A stretch of 64,000 nt of DNA, from positions 310,001 to 374,000 of the forward strand of contig OZ025808.1 in assembly GCA_964019425.1 (NCBI GenBank), written 5' to 3'. The stretch is from Flectonema sp. DT1601 (Eukaryota > Euglenozoa > Diplonemea > Diplonemida > Diplonemidae). The position numbers and the translations under genes are program-made. Shown one piece after another: positions 55,668 through 64,000 of this stretch (the first letter of the stretch is position 1; each line of letters starts with the position of its first letter). The notes under the pieces were generated by a model that made no database searches, was not told where the DNA came from, and worked only from the letters and a program-made list of their open reading frames with translations.

Positions 55668-56891
55668 ATGATGGACACAATGTTAAATATGAAATACACC
55701 AATAGAGGTACTCATATTATAAAAACCGAACCAGCATGGAACTTTGAAATTAAAAAGCTAGATACGGATGTACTAATGCTATCCCCGGTGAGAGATACAC
55801 AATTGTTATCTCCGGAAAAAGTAAGTTCGAAACCATGCATTATTCCAACTGTTCCAAACATGACAAAATGTCATACACCACTTTATGACTCACCTGCGGA
55901 TATTACATACCAAACCATGACAATATCACCACCGGATACCCATGTTGGGGCAAATCAAATTAAAGCCATCTCACCACCGGATTTCAATACCCCGGAACAT
56001 CGTTATGCATTTATGGATACACCAATGTTGACTAACGCCACGGCACCTAAGACAGAAGTGAAACATCCTGTAAAATACAACATTAGGACTCCTACTTTAA
56101 AGAAAGTAGCCCAAGAGCCTAAAACATGTTGGAACGGTCATAATCGAGAGTTGATTCGTAATCTCTCGATGGAAAGACAGGATAATAAGATAGTTACAAC
56201 ATACTATCTCACTCCACCTAGAACAACAACACCTGTAATAGTTGCAACTAATGCTACCACACCTGTAACAATTACACGTATGAACAAAGAGGAAGCTATA
56301 CACACGGTAACAAGAGCCAATACAATAACGATACTGAATGAGCGGGCAAAACCCACGGATCTCGGCAATACGAAACGCAGCAAGAAAATCAAGAAGATCT
56401 CTCGTAAGAAAGTTAAAAAAGGCAAGAATGATAAAAAGTTGATCAAGATCACTGACACTTCTAAAACACAGAAACCGACAACAATAACTTGCACGACAGA
56501 TCAAATAATCAATGCGATTAAAACCACTACGAAAAATGATACCTGCGCCAACACATCTGATAATGGCAATACGGATGAGACATCAAAGAAGAACAAGAAC
56601 TCATGCATTACGCCACCTATCACACCGCCACAAAGATCTATAGAACCGACATATGTAGACACAGATAATATCAAGAGAATATGTCGATACTGTGGGAAGA
56701 CTAAAAAATCGATTATTCATCATTTAACCAAATGTTCATTGTTCAAAGCTTCAAAGGACTATCCGACTTATATGAATTTCGAAAAGGTGGGAAGTAACGG
56801 ACTGGGAGCTTTTGGCTCCTGCCCTATTCCCGATGTAAACTTTCTTTTTATTTTTTTTTTTTTTTTTAACAGGCCCAAAGGGCGACAATGA
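55668..56891 (+). CDS. Unknown Thr/Lys/Pro-rich protein with a CCHC finger, C-terminus replaced
   Basis: Starts at tandem ATGs (55668, 55671). About 370 native residues, rich in Thr, Lys, Asn and Pro with recurring SPPD and TPP words, a very basic stretch near residues 237-262 (KRSKKIKKISRKKVKKGKND), and C339-x2-C342-x8-H351-x4-C356 near the end. From ~56776 the frame runs into a C retroposon, so the final ~38 residues are repeat-derived and the true end is lost. Composition and basic, Thr/Lys-rich style match the Penelope-like ORF 1.3 kb upstream, and both are bordered by the same C subtype. It may be a companion nucleic-acid-binding protein of that element; no family match is recognised. 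Confidence 0.6.
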   Translation: MMDTMLNMKYTNRGTHIIKTEPAWNFEIKKLDTDVLMLSPVRDTQLLSPEKVSSKPCIIPTVPNMTKCHTPLYDSPADITYQTMTISPPDTHVGANQIKAISPPDFNTPEHRYAFMDTPMLTNATAPKTEVKHPVKYNIRTPTLKKVAQEPKTCWNGHNRELIRNLSMERQDNKIVTTYYLTPPRTTTPVIVATNATTPVTITRMNKEEAIHTVTRANTITILNERAKPTDLGNTKRSKKIKKISRKKVKKGKNDKKLIKITDTSKTQKPTTITCTTDQIINAIKTTTKNDTCANTSDNGNTDETSKKNKNSCITPPITPPQRSIEPTYVDTDNIKRICRYCGKTKKSIIHHLTKCSLFKASKDYPTYMNFEKVGSNGLGAFGSCPIPDVNFLFIFFFFFNRPKGRQ

Positions 56892-57168
56892 TGGTTGCTG
56901 ACCAAGGAATAATATTCAAATGAATTTTCGTTTCAAAGAAACGAACAGAATTAAGAGAGAGGTAGAGAAAAAAAAAAAAAAAAAAAAAAAAGAAAGAATA
57001 GAAAAAAAATATGAAGAGGAAATAATCAAACATGAAAAAAAAAAAAAAAAAATATAAATAAAAAACGTTGTATGAAAAAGGAAAAAAAGAAAAAAAAAAG
57101 ACCAGAAAAGGAAAGAGAAAATGAAAAGGTATAATATTATTGTGGGGATATGAGGATAGCAGGGAGAT

Positions 57169-57205
<37 letters not shown>
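56776..57205 (+). mobile_element. C retroposon, TTTTCGAAAT subtype, plus orientation
   Basis: AATTTCGAAAAGGTGGGAAG head, full length to GCAGGGAGATGCTC and a T run. It is in inverted orientation to the copy at 55220, so the zinc-finger ORF sits between inverted C copies. Confidence 0.88.
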
Positions 57206-57207
<2 letters not shown>

Positions 57208-57749
57208 TTATTATTTAAAAAAGGGAAACAATCAGTTTAGCGTCTCGATCAGGACGGAAAATAGAAATTAATCGACATAGTCGATCGATAGAAAAAAAAC
57301 AATGATAACATTGTTTATTCCTTTTTTTTTTTTTTTTTTTTTTATTCTGTTTATTTATTTTTAAAGAAAAAACAATCAGTTTAGCGTCCTGACCAGGACG
57401 GAAAATTGAAAGTGATCGACATAGTCGATCGATAGAAAAAAAACAATGATAACATTGTTTATTCTTTTTTTTTTTTTTTTTTTTTTTTTAAATCCTTTTA
57501 ATTATTTTAAAGAAAAAACAATCAGTTTAGCGTCTTGACCAGGGCGGAAAATAGAAAGTAATCGACATAGTCGATCGATAAAAAAAAAACAATGATAACA
57601 TTGTTTATTCCTTTTTTTTTTTTTTTTTTTTTATTCTTTTTATTTATTTTTAAAGAAAAAACAATCAGTTTAGCGTCCTGACCAGGACGGAAAATTGAAA
57701 GTGATCGACATAGTCGATCGATAAAAAAACAATGATAACATTGTTTATT

Positions 57750-57782
<33 letters not shown>

Positions 57783-57894
57783 CTTTTAATTATTTTTTAA
57801 AGAAAAAACAATCAGTTTAGCGTCTTGACCAGGACGGAAAATAGAAAGTGATCGACATAGTCGATCGATAAAAAACAATGATAACATTGTTTAT

Positions 57895-57929
<35 letters not shown>

Positions 57930-58557
57930 CCTTTTTATTATTTTAAAGAAAAACAATCAGTTTAGCGTCTTGACCAGGACGGAAAATAGAAAGTGATCGA
58001 CATAGTCGATCGATAAAAAAACAATGATAACATTGTTTATTCTTTTTTTTTTTTTTTTTTAAATTCTTTTTATTTATTTTTAAAGAAAAAAAAACGGAAA
58101 ATAAAAATTAGTCGACAAAGTCGAACGATAAAAAAAAAACAATGATAACATTGTTTATTCTTTTTTTTTTGTTTTTTTTTATTCTTTTTTATTAATTTTG
58201 AAAAAAAAACAATCAGTTTAGCGTCTTGACTAGGACGGAAAATAGAAAGTAATCGACATAGTCGATCGATAAAAAAAAACAATGATAACATTGTTTACTC
58301 TTTTTTTTTTCTTTTTTTAAATTCTTTTTATTTTAAAAAGAAAAAAAACGGAAAATAGAAATTAGTCGACAAAGTCGAACGATAAAAAAAAAACAATGAT
58401 AACATTGTTTATTCTTTTTTTTTATTTTTTTTTTTTATATTCTTTTTTATTAATTTTGAAAAAAAAACAATCAGTTTAGCGTCTTGACCAGGACGGAAAA
58501 TAGAAAGTGATCGACATAGTCGATCGATAAAAAAAAAACAATGATAACATTGTTTAT

Positions 58558-58593
<36 letters not shown>

Positions 58594-58964
58594 CTTTTTT
58601 TTTTTTTAAAGAAAAAACAATCAGTTTAGCGTCTTGACCAGGACGGAAAATAGAAAGTAATCGACATAGTCGATCGATAAAAAAAACAATGATAACATTG
58701 TTTATTGTTTTTTTTTTTTTTTAAATCTTTTTATTTATTTTTTAAAAAGAAAAGAAAAAAACGGAAAATAGAAATTAGTCAACAACGTCGAACGATAAAA
58801 AAAAAACAATGATAACATTGTTTATTCTTTTTTTTTTATTTTTTTTTGTATTCTTTTTTATTAATTTTGAAAAAAAACAATCAGTTTTGCGTCTTGACCA
58901 GGACGGAAAATAGAAAGTGATCGACATAGTCGATCGATAAAAAAACAATGATAACATTGTTTAT

Positions 58965-59002
<38 letters not shown>

Positions 59003-59116
59003 CTTTTTATTATTTTTAAAGAAAAAACAATCAGTTTAGCGTCTTGACCAGGACGAAAAATAGAAAGTGATCGACATAGTCGATCGATAAAATAAAACAA
59101 TGATAACATTGTTTAT

Positions 59117-59149
<33 letters not shown>

Positions 59150-60255
59150 CTTCTTTTTATTTTTTAAAGAAAAAACAATCAGTTTAGCGTCTTGACCAGG
59201 ACGGAAAATAGAAAGTAATCGACATAGTCGATCGATAAAATAAAAACAATGATAACATTGTTTATTCCTTTTTTTTTTTTTTTTATTCTTTTTATTTATT
59301 TTTAAAGAAAAAACAATCAGTTTAGCGTCCTGACCAGGACGGGAAATAGAAAGTGATCGACATAGTCGATCGATAAAAAAACAATGATAACATTGTTTAT
59401 TCTTTTTTTTTTTTTTTTTTTTTTTTTTAATTCTTTTTATTTATTTTTTAAAGAAAAAACAATCAGTTTAGCGTCCTGACCAGGACGGAAAATAGAAAGT
59501 AATCGACATAGTCGATCGATAAAAAAAAACAATGATAACATTGTTTAATCTTTTTTTTTTTTTTTTTTTTTTATTCTTTTTATTTATTTAGAAAAAACAA
59601 TCAGTTTAGCGTCTTGACCAGGACGGAAAATAGAAATTAGTCGACAAAGTCGATCGATAAAAAAACAATGATAACATTGTTTATTCTTTTTTTTTTTTTT
59701 TTTTTTAAATTCTTTTTATTTATTTTTAAAGAAAAAAAAAAACGGAAAATAGAAATTAGTCGACAAAGTCGAACGATAAAAAAACAATGATAACATTGTT
59801 TATTCTTTTTTTTATTTTTTTTTTTTTTTATTCTTTTTTATTAATTTTGAAAAAAAAAAAACAATCAGTTTAGCGTCTTGACCAGGACGGAAAATAGAAA
59901 GTAATCGACATAGTCGATCGATAAAAAAACAATGATAACATTGTTTATTCTTTTTTTTTTTTTTTTTTTTTTAAATTCTTTTTATTTATTTTTTAAGAAG
60001 AAAAACGGAAAATAGAAATTAGTCGACAAAGTCGAACGATAAAAAAACAATGATAACATTGTTTATTCTTTTTTTTATTTTTTTTTTTATATTCTTTTTT
60101 ATTAATTTTGAAAAAAAAAAAAAAAAACAATCAGTTTAGCGTCTTGACCAGGACGGAAAATAGAAAGTAATCGACATAGTCGATCGATAAAAATACAATG
60201 ATAACATTGTTTAATCTTTTATAATTTTTTATTTTTTTTTTTGTTTTAAAAAAAA
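57206..60255 (-). repeat. A-unit array, minus orientation, ~20-22 units
   Basis: First unit is the C-linked variant, then long units, then alternating long and short. Ends TTTAATCTTTTATAATTTTT. The order mirrors 43436-46529 and parallels 25686-27438 plus 24236-24689. Confidence 0.92.
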
Positions 60256-60870
60256 AGAAAAAAAACAAGCGGAATTGATCATAATGGGTGGTAGGGGTTG
60301 TTATAACTTCGTTTGAAAATTCTTCTTTTTTGATTTCTTTTTTTTTTTCTTTTTACAGGAGTTAAGATCACTTTCAGGAGACAACACATTAACAAGAGCA
60401 GCAAGCAGAGTTGACACTATCAATTCAAATTTGAAATACCGGGAATTAATTTACAAGGAGGTATCTCAAGTGACTTGGTATCTCTAGCGTGTCGGTATCT
60501 CTGGAGTGCTGGTATCTCGTATGTGCGTTGGTATCTCATGAGTGATGGTATCTCTTGTGCATTAGAGAAACGAAAAAGAATGTCATGACCATGACGGAAG
60601 AATTGAGGAATTGAGTTAACATGTTCAATTTAACTTATTTAAACTTTTTTTTTTTTTTTAACAGACCGTAACTATTTGAAAATAAAATGTAGATGGGAAA
60701 CAGTGAAAAGTAAAATGGATGATAAAATTAAATGAGAAATATGACATAACAGACCAGATAGAGAGTATTAAAAGGAAATTGAAAAGGAAAAGAGAAACTA
60801 GGTTAACACTTATTTAAAATTAAGACCGGTTAGTCAGTTTAAGGTCTTGACTAGGACCAACAAAAAAGAA
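60256..60870 (+). repeat. H repeat, full copy
   Basis: Same as 24690-25253 with ~40 extra bases (AGAAATATGACATAACAGAC region) absent there. Six GGTATCTC motifs at 60455-60560. Confidence 0.85.
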
Positions 60871-61825
60871 AGAAAAAAAAATTAACGATCAAGCTGAGCT
60901 GATCTTGTTTTTATTACAAATAGGGGAGCGGGAGGGATGGGAGGAATAGAGGAAAAAAAAAGAAAAGGTTGATCAATTGGATCTGATCGTCGAGAAGAAG
61001 AAATTATTTTAAAGGTTGATCGGTATAGCCGATCGTTGAGAAAAATAAACAGATATAAATACAATCAGTTTAAATTAAAAAAAGAAAAAAAGATTAACGA
61101 TCAAGCTGAGCTGATCTTGTTTTTATTACAAATAGGGGAGCGGGAGGGATGGAAGGAATAGAGGAAAAAAAAAGAAAAGGTTGATCAATTGGATCTGATC
61201 GTCGAGAAGAAGAAATTATTTTAAAGGTTGATCGGTATAGCCGATCGTTGAGAAAAATAAACAGATATAAATACAATCAGTTTAAATTAAAAAAAGAAAA
61301 AAAAGATTAACGATCAAGCTGAGCTGCTCTTGTTTTTATTACAAATAGGGGAGCGGGAGGGATGGAAGGAATAGAGGAAAAAAAAAGAAAAGGTTGATCA
61401 ATTGGATCTGATCGTCGAGAAGAAGAAATTATTTTAAAGGTTGATCGGTATAGCCGATCGTCGAGAAAAATAAACAGATATAAATACAATCAGTTTAAAT
61501 TAAAAAAAGAAAAAAAGATTAACGATCAAGCTGAGCTGATCCTGTTTTTATTTAAAATTAGGGGAGCGGGAGGGATGGAAGGAATAAAGGAAAAAAAAAA
61601 AAAAAAAAAGGTCGATCAATTGGATCTGATCGTCGAGAAGAAGAAAACAATTATTTATAAAAAAAAATGGTCGGTATAGCCGATCGTTGAGAAAAGAACA
61701 GATATAAATACAATCGGTTTTGGTGATCGACGAGTGGAGCGATCACTTGACAAGAAGGAAAAAGAAAGGACCGATTAATTGGGGCTTTGATTGTATTCCC
61801 AAGGCATGTTTTTTTTTTTTTTTTT
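60871..61825. repeat. D tandem repeat, 212-213 bp period, four units
   Basis: Unit starts near 60882, 61094, 61307 and 61513. Each unit holds AACGATCAAGCTGAGCTGAT, GATCAATTGGATCTGATC and GATCGGTATAGCCGATC. The last unit is the diverged form also found at 35.3 kb. Minus-strand 60-codon frames repeat with the unit and are not genes. Confidence 0.9.
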
Positions 61826-62213
61826 TTATTATTCATTTACATTATTATTTTTTTTTTTTTTTTTTAAATTAATAATCACATTTTGTTCAAAAATATTTCA
61901 TATTAGAGTAAAAGAAAAAGAAAAAAAGAAATAAGAGAAAAAAAAAAAAAAAAAAAACCATTGCTGGCCCCCTCACCACTCATAGAGGATGAGGAGGCCA
62001 GTAAGGCGTCACTCAAATCTATGCCAAGCCTTGGGAACTTGGATTGGGGTTTAGACCATTTATAATTAACAATTAACAATTAACCTGATTAACGTTATGA
62101 TCTGACGGACATAAACATATCGATAAAATAATACAAACAAAAACGAACAATAAATAATAAATAAGCTAAAAAACTAAATAAACAAAGTGATGTGAAAGTA
62201 AGGAAAAAGAGAA
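61826..62213. other. 3' flank of the coiled-coil gene
   Basis: AT-rich, with a long T run and (AATTAAC)n-like ATTAACAATTAACAATTAAC at ~62062-62081. Source of, or sister to, the duplicate at 37961-38714. Contains the empty MITE site at 61932-61933. Confidence 0.65.
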
Positions 62214-63893
62214 TTACAAGGGGGTGGAGTCACCGTGAACGTCATCAGCAGAACATCTCCTTCGATTGTAACGATATCTTGATGGAGGGGTTCGTTTTTT
62301 CAGAGTTGAACGCTCAGACTTTCTCGGCGGAGTTTCATTTTCCTCATGTTCTTCTGTGTCTGGCGGACTCAAACCTTCTGCCCATGAAGCTAATTGGAAC
62401 TTCAGGGCCGCAATTTGAGACCGTGCCAAGGCGAGTTGAGCATTTAAATCGCTCGCCAGTCCCGTTAACATCATGGATTGCTCAAGCTGCTCTGCGTGAG
62501 TTGTACACCGTTGGTGATTCAGCTCCGAGAGGCGAAGTTGGGCATCCAGAAGTTGTTCTGAGAGCTCTGCCGCTTTCTCGTTTGTTTCGAGAGAGTCATC
62601 TACTGCTCGACAGTAATTCTCGAGTAAGTCAATCCTACCCTCGGACCATTGTCTCGCAATAGGTGTATTCTCTTTAACGGAGATAACGTGACTCTCTTGT
62701 CGTAAAATCTTGGTCGGCGTGCGGTCGAGAGCTTCACTCTGCGGCATTGTCGGAGGAATTGAGGCTAGAGGACAAAGAGGGGTGATATAATTAAGGGTAG
62801 GGATAAGGGGTTTAATAAGAGGAGTAAAAAGACTACTCGTAGTTGTAAAGAGCGAGAGGTAGTTCTTTGCTATCTTCATCATAGCAACAGATTCATACAG
62901 AACGGGGGTTCGGGGGGAAACTTGTTGACTAAAGTGGGTCATACGGGGACGCGCGGCACGCAAACTCTCGACCTCCTGTTGAGTATAGAAAAGTCTTATT
63001 TTACTTTCTCTTTCCTCATTACATTTGGTCTCCAATTCGTTCGACAGAAGAACAAACCTTTGATGGTAATTAAAGAGCGCCATTTCCGATAGGTCTGCTC
63101 TCTGAGTCAGATTTGCGAGCTCACGTTTCCTGTAATCTTCCACTAAGTCATATTGTCGAACTAGTGCAGAAAGAGAAGTCTTCGATTCATCGCGTTCTGC
63201 TGTTAACCGTTGAATTACTCCTTCCAGAAGTTCATATTCTTTTCTATCTTTTTCAATAATTAAAACAGGGGGCGCAGGAGGAAGTGAGGATGGATCCTGG
63301 TTGGTAGCTTTGATCTCAACAGGTAATCCATTTAGTAACTGCTTGTCTTTCTCGAGGGAGGCTGACATCGCATTAAAGTAAAATAAAAATAGAACATAAA
63401 AAATTCGTTCTTTCATTTGCTCTAATTCGTTTTCTAAAATCTGGCATTTCAAGGAAAGTTTCAGCCTTAATTTTCCTTCTTTTTTTTTGTACAAGGGGGT
63501 TTGAGAACCCATGTCAGATTGAGTTCTTATCACTATAGCGAAATCAGCAGGAAGTGTTTGCGATCCCGTTGACATGAGTTCAGGTGGGGGAGTCTGGAAA
63601 GAGATGGAAGAAATAGAAGAGAATGACAAGGAGAGTCCAGTGAGCTCATCCTCATCTAACAAAACAGAAGGGGCCGGGGAGGAAGAACCATTGGCAATAA
63701 GTAGAATTGAAAGAGCCGATGCGTAACAAGTTTGCCAGATAAAACATTTCTCAAGCCACGATCTTTCAATGGTGAGCTTTTCGATCGTTTTCAGTTTTGT
63801 TACTTTGTGGATTTTGACTTCTTCCACAGGGAAGATTTCTTTACCATCTTTTATAAAACTTGCAGTGGCAGGTTCTTCTTTAATGCTGCGCAT
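62214..63893 (-). CDS. 559-aa coiled-coil protein
   Basis: Open frame of 559 codons. Residues ~150-195 (KLRLKLSLKCQILENELEQM), ~215-315 (KDRKEYELLEGVIQRLTAER; Glu/Leu/Arg heptads) and ~415-505 (DSLETNEKAAELSEQLLDAQ) are likely coiled coils. Between them ~320-400 is Ser/Thr/Pro-rich, and the C-terminus is basic (KKRTPPSRYRYNRRRCSADD). A hydrophobic patch at ~165-178 (IFYVLFLFYFNAM) is short. No catalytic motif; a cytoskeletal or centrosomal/basal-body role is plausible but unproven. A Y-tract/AG at 63930-63945 precedes the ATG by 36 nt. The last 33 codons are duplicated at 38616-38714. Plus-strand frames here are antisense shadows. Confidence 0.85.
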   Translation of the reverse strand: MRSIKEEPATASFIKDGKEIFPVEEVKIHKVTKLKTIEKLTIERSWLEKCFIWQTCYASALSILLIANGSSSPAPSVLLDEDELTGLSLSFSSISSISFQTPPPELMSTGSQTLPADFAIVIRTQSDMGSQTPLYKKKEGKLRLKLSLKCQILENELEQMKERIFYVLFLFYFNAMSASLEKDKQLLNGLPVEIKATNQDPSSLPPAPPVLIIEKDRKEYELLEGVIQRLTAERDESKTSLSALVRQYDLVEDYRKRELANLTQRADLSEMALFNYHQRFVLLSNELETKCNEERESKIRLFYTQQEVESLRAARPRMTHFSQQVSPRTPVLYESVAMMKIAKNYLSLFTTTSSLFTPLIKPLIPTLNYITPLCPLASIPPTMPQSEALDRTPTKILRQESHVISVKENTPIARQWSEGRIDLLENYCRAVDDSLETNEKAAELSEQLLDAQLRLSELNHQRCTTHAEQLEQSMMLTGLASDLNAQLALARSQIAALKFQLASWAEGLSPPDTEEHEENETPPRKSERSTLKKRTPPSRYRYNRRRCSADDVHGDSTPL

Positions 63894-63929
63894 TAGTGGT
63901 CTTGAATGCCACGTGGGGAGGTTCCTCGT

Positions 63930-63945
63930 CTGGAACAGAACATAT
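63930..63945 (-). promoter_or_regulatory. Probable splice-acceptor for the coiled-coil gene
   Basis: Minus-strand ATGTTCTGTTCC followed by AG at 63931-63930, 36 nt before the ATG at 63893. Same layout as the other host genes. Confidence 0.4.
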
Positions 63946-64000
63946 GAGCACTGTCTGGCGATTCTGGTGCATTCACAAAATAAAGCTTTTGTTGGTGCTA

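Noticed and set aside
42770-60950. Polinton/Maverick or virus-like element, suggested by ~18 kb size and inverted arms
   Set aside because: No protein-primed polymerase, retroviral-type integrase, packaging ATPase or capsid-like ORF is visible. The only long ORFs are the Penelope-like one and the zinc-finger one.
62192-62662. 156-codon plus-strand frame
   Set aside because: Antisense shadow of the 559-aa coiled-coil gene. Its start is shared with the duplicated tail at 38594.

Overview
This window looks like nuclear DNA from an intron-poor, AT-rich protist, most likely a kinetoplastid-type flagellate. I infer this from four features. All four convincing host genes lie on the minus strand. 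The three seen in full are single open frames with no visible introns. Each of the four ATGs has a pyrimidine-rich tract plus AG about 18-50 nt upstream, as expected for spliced-leader trans-splicing. The retroelement relics also fit: an ingi/jockey-like LINE fragment and a VIPER/TATE-like tyrosine-recombinase relic. No species can be named from sequence alone.

Layout. 1-7.4 kb: three minus-strand host genes. These are a coiled-coil protein running off the left edge, a 1418-aa ankyrin/EF-hand/SH3-like repeat protein, and a 247-aa membrane protein. 62.2-63.9 kb: one more minus-strand coiled-coil gene. The roughly 54 kb between them is almost entirely repeats. I use letters for the families. 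A: about 110-150 bp hairpin-rich units in long arrays, roughly 17-18 kb in total, in both orientations. B: a roughly 1085-bp repeat, including one tandem run of about three units. C: a roughly 400-430 bp SINE-like retroposon, one copy with an 18-bp target duplication. D: a 212-bp tandem repeat. F: CTAAGTG hairpins. H: a roughly 600-bp repeat carrying GGTATCTC motifs. Three DNA transposon types interrupt these repeats cleanly: a 3452-bp element with about 179-bp TIRs and a TA duplication, a 1235-bp MULE-like element with 47-bp TIRs and a 9-bp duplication, and small CTGCAA-type MITEs. One MITE has its empty site preserved in a duplicated copy of the locus.

The most notable block is 42.8-60.9 kb. 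Its outer parts mirror each other in inverted orientation (D-H-A array-C on both sides). The core holds a long uninterrupted Penelope-like ORF (about 1750 codons) with a GIY-YIG nuclease before the reverse transcriptase and a C-terminal cysteine-protease-like domain. The spacing of the candidate catalytic residues (Cys, His +105, Asp a further +15) equals that of the Josephin domain of ataxin-3. Next to it is a 1.1-kb ORF of unknown function with a CCHC-type finger. Copies of C with the same diagnostic end flank both ORFs. This block is the best candidate for an undescribed composite system.

The hairpins of families A and D appear related by a compensatory base change, so the stem-loops themselves may be what is conserved. 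The host genes show no shared pathway. The coiled-coil genes could be cytoskeletal or flagellar, but this is only a guess from composition.
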